64,000 nucleotides of DNA from an uncultured Oscillatoriales cyanobacterium (GCA_903893625.1 CAITND010000076.1:1-64000); one strand, 5' to 3'; shown: positions 1 to 10,176, counted from the stretch's first letter. Made by a program: numbers and translations. Notes: a model not told the origin generated them from the sequence alone.

Positions 1-1
1 C

Positions 2-346
2 TGTTTTCAATTACCGAATGGGGCTAAATTATCCCCGGATGCGGCTTGGATACCCTTAATCAAATGGCAAACCCTAACGCCAGAACAACAAGATAAATTT
101 CCTCCCTTATGTCCTGATTTTATTGTGGAATTGCGTTCTCCCAGCGATTCGTTAAAAGATTTACGCGAAAAAATGCAAGACTATATTAATAATGGGACTC
201 GTTTAGGATGGTTAATTAATCGTCAAAACCGACAAGTCGAAATTTATCGGAGTGGTAAAGAACCGGAAATTTTAGACAATCCGACAACTTTATCGGGTGA
301 AGATGTTTTACTGAATTTTATATTGGATTTATCTGTGATTTGGTAG
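2..346 (+). CDS. Uma2 family (DUF820) putative endonuclease, 3' part only
   Basis: The reading frame is open from base 2 to the TAG at 344-346, so this is the C-terminal ~114 residues of a gene that begins left of the window. Visible Uma2 features are the 'LPNGAKLSPDAAWI' strand, the 'CPDFIVELRSPSDS' core with acidic Asp and Glu residues of the PD-(D/E)xK-like fold, 'KMQDYINNGTRLGWLI' and a C-terminal beta segment that speaks of the gene product's own linear binding face. Uma2 proteins are abundant in cyanobacteria. Their endonuclease activity is predicted from fold, and their cellular role is unknown. A second family member lies at 54622-55350. An imperfect GC-rich inverted repeat follows the stop codon. 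Confidence 0.85.
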   Translation, partial: CFQLPNGAKLSPDAAWIPLIKWQTLTPEQQDKFPPLCPDFIVELRSPSDSLKDLREKMQDYINNGTRLGWLINRQNRQVEIYRSGKEPEILDNPTTLSGEDVLLNFILDLSVIW

Positions 347-361
347 GATTTATTAGCCGTA

Positions 362-388
362 GTAGGGCCAGGGTAAACCCGTCCCTAC
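362..388. repeat. GC-rich imperfect inverted repeat (dispersed family)
   Basis: GTAGGG at 362-367 pairs with CCCTAC at 383-388, with partly complementary sequence between. It sits between the converging ends of the Uma2 gene and hemB. It resembles the palindromes at 3767, 35796 and 55397 and is probably a diverged copy. It may also help end transcription, but there is no T-run. Confidence 0.55.
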
Positions 389-414
389 CAGTGCAACAGT
401 TTTAAATGCTGAAC

Positions 415-1455
<1,041 letters not shown>

Positions 1456-1653
1456 TCATTTATTATCCCATTGGGGTGAGTTCTGGATGTCCCTAATTTG
1501 TTAATAAATGTAACGATTTTAAGAAAAACTAGAATTGACACGCCTGGAACAATCTATCTGAGAAATCAGCCTAAAATTAATCTTATGGCTAACTTGCCTG
1601 AAATGGACAGATCCAGTTTAGCCTCCTATCTATTTATTACCCGTCGTAAATTT

Positions 1654-3753
1654 ATGATTAGCAACTTATATATTACTGGCATTGAATTCAATAGCGGTAA
1701 ATCCTTGATTCTGTTAGGAATTATGGAATTACTCTCCAAACGAATTCGACGGTTAGGGTTTTTTCGTCCGATGATTCAGGCGGGAACTCAACCGGATAAT
1801 GATATTGAACTGATTCGCAGTCGGTATCATTTAGACTTTAAATATGAGGACTATTATGGTGTCACCCATGAAGAAGCCCGGACTTTGGGAGCAGAGGGAC
1901 AGTTTGAAGAAATCTTAAAACGGATTATTGAAAAATACAAAGCTTTAGAAGAAAAATGTGATTTCATGGTCTGTGAAGGAACGGATTTTACAGATGTTAT
2001 TTCTGCTTTTGAATTTAACTTTAATGCTGAAATTGCTAATCAACTCTCCGCACCCATTTTATTAGTTGCTAATGGACAAGGGAGAACCTTAAAAGAAGTG
2101 GTTAGTATTGTTAAAAGTGAGCGGGAAGCATTTATAGAACAGGATTGTACAATCATTGCTACAATGGTTAATCGCATTCCCCCAGAACAATTTCAATCCG
2201 TTGCTGATCAACTACAAAACATTTGGGCTTATAATGATCCCGTATTTATTTTACCCGAAATAGAAGCCTTGGGAAAACCAACAGTAGGAGAAATTGTTGC
2301 CGTCCTTGAGGGTCGATTTGTACATGGCGATCCAGAACAATTAAAACAGGAAGTATTAACTTCTAAAGTGGCAGCCATGCACGTTCCTAATTTCTTATAT
2401 CATATTCGAGAAGGCAGTTTAATCATTACCCCAGGCGATCGCGCTGATATTATTTTAGCCTGTTTAGCCTCTGCTTTTTCTGAAAATTATCCTAATATTG
2501 CTGGAATTATTTTAACAGGTGGGTTAGAACTGGCACCCTCCCTGCACAAATTAATTAAAGGCTTTAAAAAATGGACAGTTCCGATATTTGCAGTAGAAAC
2601 GGATACCTACAATACAGCCACAAAAATCAACCAAGTTCACTCAAAAATCACTCCCGATAATGAACGAAAAATCGCCTCGGCTTTAGGGGTATTTGAAAAC
2701 CATATTGATACTTCTCAAATCGAAAAACGGATTTCTTTATCTCGTTCTTCAAGAATTACTCCGATTATGTTCGAGTATGAATTAGTCGCACGGGCAAAAA
2801 AACAACGTCAACATATTGTTTTACCCGAAGGAACAGAAGAACGGATTTTAAAAGCCAGTGAAATTTTATTACGGCGGGGAGTTGTGGATATTACTCTATT
2901 AGGAAATCCCGAAGAAATTCGAGAAAAATCTACCTCATTAGGCTTAAAACTAGAAGGCGTTAATATTGTTAATCCCATGACCTCCGAATGGTATGAAGAC
3001 TATGCTCAAACCTATTATCAACTCCGAAAACATAAAGGAATTACAGAAGATTGTGCGCGAGATGTGATGCACGATGTCAGTTATTTTGGCACGATGATGG
3101 TGTATAAAGGGATGGCTGATGGTATGGTTTCCGGGGCTGTTCATACCACCGGACATACTATCCGTCCCGCCTTAGAATTTATCAAAACTCAACCGGGATG
3201 TTCGATTGTTTCTAGTGTATTTTTTATGTGTTTAGAAGATCGGGTTTTAGTCTATGGAGACTGTGCGGTGAATCCGAATCCCAATCCTCAACAATTAGCG
3301 GATATTGCCATTAGTTCAGCTTTAACAGCTAAACAATTTGGCGTTGAACCTTTAGTGGCATTATTATCTTATTCTACGGGAGAATCTGGTCAAGGAGCAG
3401 ATGTGGATAAAGTTCGGGAAGCCACATTAATTGCTCGTAAATTTCGCCCTGATTTAAAAATAGAAGGCCCCATCCAATATGATGCGGCTGTTGATGAAAA
3501 TGTGGCTAAAACCAAACTTCCAGGAAGTGAAGTCGCCGGACACGCAACCGTATTTATTTTCCCTGATTTAAACACTGGAAATAATACTTACAAAGCTGTT
3601 CAACGGTCGGCTGATGCTGTTGCTATTGGCCCGGTTTTACAAGGATTAAATAAACCCGTCAATGATTTAAGTCGAGGCTGTACCGTTACCGATATTGTCA
3701 ATACCGTTGCAATTACAGCGATTCAAGCTCAAAGTATTAATAGTTCAAATTGA
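1654..3753 (+). CDS. pta: phosphate acetyltransferase, long form with N-terminal P-loop-like and DRTGG domains
   Basis: Interconverts acetyl-CoA plus phosphate and acetyl phosphate plus CoA in the cytoplasm. With acetate kinase it forms the acetate overflow and assimilation route. From the ATG at 1654 the protein has 699 residues, close to the ~700 of other long Pta proteins. An N-terminal dethiobiotin-synthetase-like P-loop domain (about 1-200, motif 'EFNSGKS') is followed by a DRTGG domain (about 215-330) and the catalytic PTA_PTB domain (about 370-695, with 'LPEGTEERILKA', 'HTTGHTIRPALEF' and 'STGESGQGADVDKV'). In-frame TTG 1498 and ATG 1585 lie upstream, but their extensions do not resemble Pta. 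No ackA was found nearby. A perfect GC-rich palindrome follows the gene. Confidence 0.93.
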   Translation: MISNLYITGIEFNSGKSLILLGIMELLSKRIRRLGFFRPMIQAGTQPDNDIELIRSRYHLDFKYEDYYGVTHEEARTLGAEGQFEEILKRIIEKYKALEEKCDFMVCEGTDFTDVISAFEFNFNAEIANQLSAPILLVANGQGRTLKEVVSIVKSEREAFIEQDCTIIATMVNRIPPEQFQSVADQLQNIWAYNDPVFILPEIEALGKPTVGEIVAVLEGRFVHGDPEQLKQEVLTSKVAAMHVPNFLYHIREGSLIITPGDRADIILACLASAFSENYPNIAGIILTGGLELAPSLHKLIKGFKKWTVPIFAVETDTYNTATKINQVHSKITPDNERKIASALGVFENHIDTSQIEKRISLSRSSRITPIMFEYELVARAKKQRQHIVLPEGTEERILKASEILLRRGVVDITLLGNPEEIREKSTSLGLKLEGVNIVNPMTSEWYEDYAQTYYQLRKHKGITEDCARDVMHDVSYFGTMMVYKGMADGMVSGAVHTTGHTIRPALEFIKTQPGCSIVSSVFFMCLEDRVLVYGDCAVNPNPNPQQLADIAISSALTAKQFGVEPLVALLSYSTGESGQGADVDKVREATLIARKFRPDLKIEGPIQYDAAVDENVAKTKLPGSEVAGHATVFIFPDLNTGNNTYKAVQRSADAVAIGPVLQGLNKPVNDLSRGCTVTDIVNTVAITAIQAQSINSSN

Positions 3754-3766
3754 GCGAAATTACCTT

Positions 3767-3793
3767 GTAAGGGCGAGGTGACCTCGCCCCTAC
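3767..3793. repeat. GC-rich palindrome after pta (dispersed family, possible terminator stem)
   Basis: GGGCGAGGT (3771-3779) and ACCTCGCCC (3781-3789) form a perfect 9-bp stem around one base. The flanking GTA and TAC extend the symmetry imperfectly. The element lies between the converging ends of pta and the next minus-strand gene, where a bidirectional terminator would be useful. Similar elements are at 35796 and 55397. Confidence 0.65.
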
Positions 3794-3833
3794 GATGAAT
3801 TAAATTTCAAGCCATTGATACAACTAATTTAGA

Positions 3834-4457
3834 TTAGTCAATCAACTCTCGACTTGGAATTTGTGTATCAATATCCGCTTGAGATAATGTGGGGATTAAG
3901 CCGTTACTTTCAGCCGCTTTTAAAACATGGGCGGGTTCAAGATTTAATTGAATTGCACCTGTTGTCGGGTCGGCTGTTGCAACGGACTGGGTACCATCAA
4001 CAAATTTAACTGCAATGGGTTCAGTTAACTCTTGAACGGGAGTATTAGGACTGAAAACTACCTGAGTTCCTGCGGGTAAGTAGAAGCCATCGCAATCCCA
4101 ATCATCATCGGTAATTTGACCGGCTGCCAGGAAATAGAGTTCGCTAGGAGTTTTTCCACCATCACTGGCATAAACCCCTATGGTTTTCCCGGTTTCATTG
4201 CGGCACTGTGCCCGTTTTTTCGCTGTTTCTATGGTTTTCTTCTGGGACTCTAATTGTGTTAGTCGCTGTTGAAATTGTTCAGGGGTATAGCCCGCTTCTT
4301 CCGGTGTATCTTTAACTTGTAGAAGTTGATTCAGGGCTTGAGTCACCTCTGCATAATCAGCCCCTTTAGTAAAATCTTTGCTAGCCCAAGAGGGTTGAGC
4401 AATGACTAGGTTCACGCATAATAGAAGACCGACAAAAAAAATTTTGATAAACCGCAT
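3834..4457 (-). CDS. exported protein of unknown function
   Basis: The family was not recognised. The ATG at 4457 is chosen because a clear ribosome site (AAGGAAAA) precedes it and it opens directly with a signal peptide: 'MRFIKIFFVGLLLCVNLVI' ending 'AQPSWAS'. The 207-residue product then has a helical, charged N-terminal half (about 28-85) and a C-terminal half that looks like beta sheet (about 90-170). Two cysteines (in 'AQCRNETG' and 'DWDCDGFY') could form a disulfide in the periplasm. An in-frame start at 4547 would bury the signal peptide. It is last in a row of three minus-strand genes after the CadD-like exporter, 163 bp after its neighbour, so it may or may not be co-transcribed. Confidence 0.7.
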   Translation of the reverse strand: MRFIKIFFVGLLLCVNLVIAQPSWASKDFTKGADYAEVTQALNQLLQVKDTPEEAGYTPEQFQQRLTQLESQKKTIETAKKRAQCRNETGKTIGVYASDGGKTPSELYFLAAGQITDDDWDCDGFYLPAGTQVVFSPNTPVQELTEPIAVKFVDGTQSVATADPTTGAIQLNLEPAHVLKAAESNGLIPTLSQADIDTQIPSRELID

Positions 4458-4620
4458 ATTGTTTTCCTTTTTTGAAATTTGGGTAGATGCCAACAAATGA
4501 ATTATAGCCATTTCACTCTTAATTTGCTGTAACTTTACTTTAAACAAAGTGCTTCAATAAAAGCAAATAGTCTTATTTGTTGTTTCGATAAATTTAAGTG
4601 ATGAAAGGTGAGGATTTTTC

Positions 4621-4950
4621 CTAATCCGTATTTTTGTCACTGTCTTGATTTGGAACAGAAGGCAAACTCTCAAGTTTATTTCGGTTCACCCAGCGATTGA
4701 CAAATTGGTTGTTATTTTTGCGAAACTTAATTTGGACTTGCTTGGCGCCTAACTTGACAACTTCCGCCGGAATTTTATGAACATCAGCCGAATCAGCACG
4801 AACCTTATAAAGCCAAATGACCTTTTGACCCACTTCCAGAACGTCAGAACTGCTAATTAAAGACGGGGAAGTTTCTGCTAAAGCAGGGCAAGAAATGACT
4901 AAGTTGATTCCTAGTAATAAGACAATGAGAGACAGGGGGAAAACTTTCAT
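4621..4950 (-). CDS. small exported protein with SH3-like beta domain
   Basis: This 109-residue protein has a signal peptide ('MKVFPLSLIVLLLGINLVIS', then 'CPALAETSP'). The mature part, roughly 40-95, alternates hydrophobic and charged residues in strands ('VGQKVIWLYKVR', 'IPAEVVKLGAKQVQIKF', 'VNRWVNRNKLESL'), a pattern typical of small SH3-like barrels in cyanobacteria. A GGAAG ribosome site supports the ATG at 4950. It starts 14 bp after the stop codon of the CadD-like gene, so the two form an operon. Co-expression with a metal exporter suggests a periplasmic accessory role, which is an inference. Confidence 0.72.
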   Translation of the reverse strand: MKVFPLSLIVLLLGINLVISCPALAETSPSLISSSDVLEVGQKVIWLYKVRADSADVHKIPAEVVKLGAKQVQIKFRKNNNQFVNRWVNRNKLESLPSVPNQDSDKNTD

Positions 4951-4964
4951 TTTTTTTCTTCCGA

Positions 4965-5669
4965 TTACAAACTTTGAGTTTTGAATTGTGAGGTTTGAAT
5001 AATTTTGATCAGTCCTATTAAGCACAAACAGCTAGTTACTAAAACCAATGGAGTTAGCGAGGCACTATCAAGGATAATAAATGCACCTAAACCGATTAAC
5101 ACGAAAGGAACTAAATGATTGCCATAGCGGGTAAGTAAATTGGAGATATTACGTTGACAAGTCAATTTATAGGTCATGTAACACCAAACTCCAACAAGTA
5201 ACAAAAAGACTGAAATAATCACTAGCAAACTAGAGAAATTAGTAGATGCAAATAGGGGCATATAGATACTGATATTATCACTGCCATTAGCAATTGTAAT
5301 CGCTGCCACACTATAAGCAGGGGGAGATATCAAACTAGCTAAACCAGAAGCAGGGGAAAATTCAGTTTCTAATTCTAGCTCGGAGGATGAATCATCATCA
5401 GGATTTAGTAACCGATTGAGTCCAATTGTAATCGGGACTAAACCCAGAAGTCCAACCCATTCAGAGGGTAATATTAAGCCACCGAAAAAACCAACGAGGC
5501 TGGCAATGATTAAAGCACAAAAACCGAGATACTGACCGATGACAACGTGACGACGATGAAAGGTTGCATTGACTTGAGAAAACAAGAGGGTGAGGATGAC
5601 TAAATCATCCAAATTTGTAGCGGTAAACGCTGTAATTCCTGTAAAAATAGCAGTTATAATCTCATTCAT
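4965..5669 (-). CDS. CadD-family cadmium-resistance-type membrane transporter
   Basis: This 234-residue integral membrane protein has about six hydrophobic segments. The N-terminal 'AFTATNLDDLVILTLLF' carries the paired Asp of CadD and LysE-like carriers and is the main diagnostic. CadD proteins are linked to cadmium or other divalent-cation resistance in Gram-positive bacteria. The substrate in cyanobacteria is not established. A central acidic loop ('NPDDDSSSELELETEF') divides the two three-helix halves. AGGAG precedes the ATG at 5669. It is the first gene of a minus-strand operon, and a small membrane protein gene with a Met/His-rich tail is divergent across 362 bp. Confidence 0.85.
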   Translation of the reverse strand: MNEIITAIFTGITAFTATNLDDLVILTLLFSQVNATFHRRHVVIGQYLGFCALIIASLVGFFGGLILPSEWVGLLGLVPITIGLNRLLNPDDDSSSELELETEFSPASGLASLISPPAYSVAAITIANGSDNISIYMPLFASTNFSSLLVIISVFLLLVGVWCYMTYKLTCQRNISNLLTRYGNHLVPFVLIGLGAFIILDSASLTPLVLVTSCLCLIGLIKIIQTSQFKTQSL

Positions 5670-6031
5670 TTTTGTTTCTCCTTAATCTTCTAAATATTCC
5701 ATCTGTAAACTCTGATTTCAATTTGGGTTTCCCCTGATAATATTTAATATACTCTGATTAAACGATAGGAGCAAATGTTCTTTATTGTCAGAACGATAAA
5801 TAAAAGTAATGATAAACTCAATAACTTCTACAAACTTCGCCCTGTATTCCTTTCATCCTCAAATCATCTTTGAGGTAGAGGCATCAAGACCTCTAGGGAA
5901 GAATGTGCCGTAGAGCGAGTATTCGACTCGTTTGCCTGAATCTGAGAGCAAAGGCAGAGTTAATGTTGTTTTAATACTAAGATCAAAAAAAATCGACTAC
6001 TATTAATTATAAAAATAGAGGAAAATGCCCT
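5670..6031. other. divergent intergenic region, 362 bp
   Basis: Separates the CadD-like gene from the divergent small membrane protein gene and must hold both promoters. It is AT-rich with a more mixed patch at about 5880-5950. No credible gene, long repeat or strong operator palindrome was seen. Confidence 0.5.
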
Positions 6032-6520
6032 ATGGATATGACTCATTATATGGAGCTTCTAGCTACTAACCAGCCCTGGAATCTGTTGATTTTTATGGCT
6101 GTACCTGTGATTTTAGCAGAAACAATTGCGGTGTCTGAACTGTATATTTTATTTACTCGAAATTTGAAAGGAAAAGTCAGAACAATTAATAAAATAGCAG
6201 GTATTTTAGCTGGATTTTACTTTTTAATCATCTTTTTACATCTATTTTTTAAAGCGGTTATTCCTATCACGATGGCAGGACAATGGAGAACCATTATTGA
6301 TGTGATTGCGGTAGGATTTTATTTATTAGGGGTTGTGCCTTTATTGGGAATTAGTCTTTTAGAATTAGACTTAATTGCTAAACATAAAAATGAAGAATCT
6401 AAACTCAAAATTCACGCCACCTTTGTCGCTATTTTTCTGGTTGTTGCCCATATTGCTATGATTTTTGGAATGCTCAGTCCTTCTATATTAGGTGGACATT
6501 CAGGAATGCAGGGGATGTAG
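6032..6520 (+). CDS. small four-helix membrane protein of unknown function
   Basis: 162 residues with four clear hydrophobic segments at about 16-38, 50-75, 85-110 and 125-150. The short loops are charged, and the C-terminal tail reads 'GGHSGMQGM'. The N-terminus 'MDMTHYMELL' is also rich in Met and His. Such termini can bind soft metals such as copper, but no family function can be claimed. The spacing of GAGG before ATG 6032 is reasonable. It is divergent from a CadD-type exporter, which hints at a joint role in metal handling. That rests on neighbourhood only. Confidence 0.75.
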   Translation: MDMTHYMELLATNQPWNLLIFMAVPVILAETIAVSELYILFTRNLKGKVRTINKIAGILAGFYFLIIFLHLFFKAVIPITMAGQWRTIIDVIAVGFYLLGVVPLLGISLLELDLIAKHKNEESKLKIHATFVAIFLVVAHIAMIFGMLSPSILGGHSGMQGM

Positions 6521-6578
6521 AGGTATCGGACTAATTATTGCAAGTCTATTGTAATAATTTCCTTCTAATAAAGCTTTC

Positions 6579-7667
6579 CTACTGACAACTTTTTAAACGA
6601 TTGGATAATTCTTGAATCCAACCTCCTCCCCAAGCATTCATCATCCCATCGGACAACACAGGACGCAAAGGTAAATGACCTTTTGGAGCCAATTTAACAT
6701 CAAAAATCGGTTGAGTTCCCGTCCATCCTACAGCCTTTTCAAACTTTAGGGAATCTTCATAGGTTTTCCCTTTTAAGTTTTGCCAAATTTGAGCTTGTAC
6801 ACTCAAACCGAATCGGGACATACTATATTTAACCCACAATTGATCAATTTGTTTTAACGATTGACAGGATAATTTACGGGTATCCGTCGCCACTAAATAA
6901 GTCTGTTTTCTTTTTCCCGCCAAGTCTAAAATACCCAAAGAGGTTAAACGATTTGCTTCTTTCCAATTTCCCGATGCTAAAGCCGTTTCTAATGGGGATA
7001 ATGAGGTTGTATTTGAGGCTAAACAGGTATTAACTCGACTATAAAACGCCGGAAGATAAGTATAATTTCGTTCTTCCTGTAAATACATCGCATCAATACT
7101 ACAACTTCCACATCCTAAACCAATTTCATTAATTAAAGACATGACTCTTTCCTGAGAAATTCCATTCCAAGGTAAATGACCAACGGGAGCATTGGGTGTA
7201 AAATTGAGTTCAGATTCCATTAACCAAGTTGAAGCAAACCATTTATCTTGAAATTCAGTTTCCGTTAAAGGTTTGAGTCTAACCCAACCCATTTTTTTAC
7301 CAAAAGATTCAATACTAGAGCGATCTTTAGGTGCTAATTGTTGCCATTGTTGTTGTTGAATACTAAACCCAAACCGATTATTACTGGCTTGTTTCCACAG
7401 GGTATCAATAGTTTTTAAACGGTCACAGGGAATTTGATTGACTTCAGGTTTTGCATAGACATCCCCTTTGGGAAAAATCCATTGTTGAATTAAGCGACGG
7501 GTTTCAATATCTGCTGCTTTCCAATTCTCGGAATTTAACTGTTGTTGTAAAGGGGTTAAAGCCTGAGCAGTAGGGGGTTGAGTTTGGGCAAAAGCCGGAG
7601 GAGTAATAGAAATTATTAAGGCTAAAAATGCTATAATTCCACCGATAAACCCGTTAAATTTGTACAT
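6579..7667 (-). CDS. exported protein with two GUN4-like domains
   Basis: 362 residues. A signal peptide (MYKFNGFIGGIIAFLALIIS to 'PPAFAQ') is followed by two tandem GUN4-type units at about 40-210 and 225-355. Both show the GUN4 pattern: 'LNSENWKAADIETRRLI' with 'IDTLWKQASNNRFGFSIQ', and 'LASGNWKEANRLTSLGIL' with 'IDQLWVKYSMSRFGLSVQ'. Cytoplasmic GUN4 binds protoporphyrin IX and Mg-protoporphyrin and stimulates Mg-chelatase. Some cyanobacterial GUN4 domains occur in signalling proteins. Export would remove this protein from Mg-chelatase, so it may bind porphyrin-like molecules in the periplasm. Unit 1 has four cysteines or so, including 'IGLGCGSCSID', which could form disulfides. Convergent with the upstream membrane gene. 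Confidence 0.86.
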   Translation of the reverse strand: MYKFNGFIGGIIAFLALIISITPPAFAQTQPPTAQALTPLQQQLNSENWKAADIETRRLIQQWIFPKGDVYAKPEVNQIPCDRLKTIDTLWKQASNNRFGFSIQQQQWQQLAPKDRSSIESFGKKMGWVRLKPLTETEFQDKWFASTWLMESELNFTPNAPVGHLPWNGISQERVMSLINEIGLGCGSCSIDAMYLQEERNYTYLPAFYSRVNTCLASNTTSLSPLETALASGNWKEANRLTSLGILDLAGKRKQTYLVATDTRKLSCQSLKQIDQLWVKYSMSRFGLSVQAQIWQNLKGKTYEDSLKFEKAVGWTGTQPIFDVKLAPKGHLPLRPVLSDGMMNAWGGGWIQELSNRLKSCQ

Positions 7668-7740
7668 AAAGCTGTGAGTTATATTAACAATAGGATTAGT
7701 AAGATTTTTCGTTGATTGATCAGCTAATTCAGGATACTTT

Positions 7741-10176
7741 TTAACTCAACTCATTTTTAATATTCTGAAATAACCAATAATCCTGATATTCCGATAAAAT
7801 AAACTCCATCGCATCTTCTAGTTTAACTTCTAAATCATGGTTTTGGATATCGACGATCATTTGATAGAATAATTCAAACAGAAGTCGCTCATTTTGATTC
7901 AATAACATTAGTTTTCCATTGCGAGAGTGATGAAATCTTTCTAATTCTAATTGGCTTTTTTGACCACTGATAGGATAATCATTTTGATCTCGACATAGAA
8001 TAAATTTAAAATTCGGTTTTTGAACCAGTAACTCATTCCAGTTTTTGAGACGATGGAAAAAGGGTGATCCGCCTAAATGCAAAAATCCAACTACAAAACT
8101 ATGGGTTTGAGTTTGGATAACTAAATGTTCAGGAATTACCCGTTTTCCTAAATGTAATATATCGAAACTTAAAGGAGAAATAACTAACATTAACGCTTCT
8201 AAAAGTGTTGTCAATTTTCCTAAATCATCACTATCAGTAATAATTTTAGGTTTGGATAAAATCGCCTCTAAAAAAATTTGTTGTTCATTGATATAATTTC
8301 TTAGTTGACGTTTAACGGGAGAATCTGACAAAGGAATGAATCTAAATAACTCAGAATTAAAAATTTCTAGGTGTTGCTGATTATTTTTGGCTAAAAATTC
8401 AGCAATTTGACCCATCGCTTGTTTCATTTGTTCCATGTCCGTTTCCATCTGTTGTAACCGTCTTTCTACCTCGCCTTCATCGGGTTTTGACAGGGGAATC
8501 AGTTGATGTTTGGGAAGCGGAATTCCATCGACTTTATACCGATAATAATCCGCCGCGACATTTAAGACTGTGCGAATGGAAAGATGATTTAAAATGGCAG
8601 TAATTTCATCGGCTTCAAATAAATCATCAACGGTTATCCCTAAACATTGTATTTTTAAATTCAATAATTGTTCTAATTGTTGATTAGAAGGACGGTTAAG
8701 GAAAACTTGGGACTGAGACACGCGATCAATAATTGATCCATCAAAAACTGTTTTAAATTGTTGCCAGCGATCGGGAAATAGGTTTAAAATAATTAAACTA
8801 TTGGGAACATGGGTAAAAATCTCTTTAACGGCGGTTCCAAAACAGTGTAATAACCGTTCATTGTGTTTTAACCCTAATCCCTCTAATTGATCAAAGACAA
8901 TAATTAAAGGTTCATCTAATAACGATAAACATCCCAATACTTTTAACGCTTCTAAAGAGGCTTCCTCCCGACTGATTTCATCTTCCCAAGAGGGTAATCC
9001 TACCCGGTCTAATTCCTCTTGGGGTAAATTATTCATCGCCAACCATTGGGTAATAATTTGGCGACGGTTAAAGTCGGTATAGCCACAAAATTTCACAATT
9101 CCTTGTAAAAATTTAGGCGCGTAACCTGCGGCGGAAAAGTTATTATTCCACCATTCTAAGGCTCGTTTTTCAATATGTTGCCAAAATTCCCGTTTTGTTT
9201 TAGTTTCCGCTTGGGATAAATCCGTAAATAGCTTTAAATTTCCTCCTTGAATCAGTTGTAATATTTTCTCGTCTTTTTGCGTTTTTGAGGTAAAATAGTT
9301 ATTAGTGGATTTAATAATTTCAGCAAAACTATTCGCCAACAAATATTCCAGTTGCGTGTGAATACTATTGGGGACAATTTGAATTAAAGATTCTAAAATT
9401 CGGCTGTAGGTATGGAATAAAACCGTATCGGGGTTATTGGGTTGACGGATAAATAATAACCGATTTTTAGTTAATAAATCCTTTGCTAATCGCATCATCA
9501 GGTGAGTTTTTCCCGATCCCGGTTCCCCAATCACAACTGCACCTTTCGTTTGGTGATTTGGGTCTAATTTAATATCGCTTAAAATCGCTTTTAGGCGATC
9601 GCATTCCTCCGAAAAAATTCCTCGAAAATCCGGGTGATCTTGAAACGGCGTATCAACGCGACTGGTTCCAAAGGGGTTAGGTTGAGATTGTAATTCATTT
9701 TTCAGAAACTCATTAACAATATGTTTATAGAGTTGATAGGTAAATAAAGCATCATATTTCGCTCGATGGGCTAAATCCTTGGTAAAAAATTGACCATCTA
9801 GTTTCAGTCTTAAATGTTTACTTAACGCCTCTAAAGAATGACTATTTAATTGGGGTAAATAACGTTGAGCTAGTTCAAAACTACATTGAAAATCTAATTG
9901 CGGTGCAGAAATTCCGACCGCTTTAAAGGTATTTCTCAAGACTTCAATATCATGTTGAGCATAATGACAGATAATCACCTGAGATTGAGCGATTTCAACA
10001 AATTCTTTTAAAATGACTTTTAAAGGTTTAGTGCGATGGGGAATTTTAGGACTTTGGGGATGATTTTCAGCAAAGGCTTCATAAATTAATTCTCCTTGAT
10101 GATTCACAATTGCCAATTCTCTTAAAATCGGTTGTCCTTCGGTATCAATGACAATAAAATTGGTTGTAGTTTTCAT
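7741..10176 (-). CDS. DEDDh exonuclease fused to a large P-loop ATPase
   Basis: 811 residues from ATG 10176 (an in-frame TTG at 10185 adds only three). Residues about 5-155 are an RNase T/DnaQ-like 3'-5' exonuclease with a complete DEDDh set: D11 and E13 in 'VIDTEG', D76 in 'CHYAQHD', and H137 with D142 in 'HRAKYDA'. A linker leads to an AAA/STAND-like ATPase at about 185-540, with Walker A 'GEPGSGKT' (217-224) and Walker B 'LIIVFDQLEG'. About 545-600 is charged and coiled-coil-like. The C-terminal 200 residues are unrecognised. It is a single gene with no partner close by. The architecture suggests ATP-driven nucleic-acid processing, possibly anti-phage defence. That role is inference, the domain assignment is not. 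Confidence 0.85.
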   Translation of the reverse strand: MKTTTNFIVIDTEGQPILRELAIVNHQGELIYEAFAENHPQSPKIPHRTKPLKVILKEFVEIAQSQVIICHYAQHDIEVLRNTFKAVGISAPQLDFQCSFELAQRYLPQLNSHSLEALSKHLRLKLDGQFFTKDLAHRAKYDALFTYQLYKHIVNEFLKNELQSQPNPFGTSRVDTPFQDHPDFRGIFSEECDRLKAILSDIKLDPNHQTKGAVVIGEPGSGKTHLMMRLAKDLLTKNRLLFIRQPNNPDTVLFHTYSRILESLIQIVPNSIHTQLEYLLANSFAEIIKSTNNYFTSKTQKDEKILQLIQGGNLKLFTDLSQAETKTKREFWQHIEKRALEWWNNNFSAAGYAPKFLQGIVKFCGYTDFNRRQIITQWLAMNNLPQEELDRVGLPSWEDEISREEASLEALKVLGCLSLLDEPLIIVFDQLEGLGLKHNERLLHCFGTAVKEIFTHVPNSLIILNLFPDRWQQFKTVFDGSIIDRVSQSQVFLNRPSNQQLEQLLNLKIQCLGITVDDLFEADEITAILNHLSIRTVLNVAADYYRYKVDGIPLPKHQLIPLSKPDEGEVERRLQQMETDMEQMKQAMGQIAEFLAKNNQQHLEIFNSELFRFIPLSDSPVKRQLRNYINEQQIFLEAILSKPKIITDSDDLGKLTTLLEALMLVISPLSFDILHLGKRVIPEHLVIQTQTHSFVVGFLHLGGSPFFHRLKNWNELLVQKPNFKFILCRDQNDYPISGQKSQLELERFHHSRNGKLMLLNQNERLLFELFYQMIVDIQNHDLEVKLEDAMEFILSEYQDYWLFQNIKNELS

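Noticed and set aside
1498-1653. Longer Pta start at TTG 1498
   Set aside because: The added 52 residues do not resemble the Pta N-terminus, and ATG 1654 begins exactly at the P-loop-like domain.
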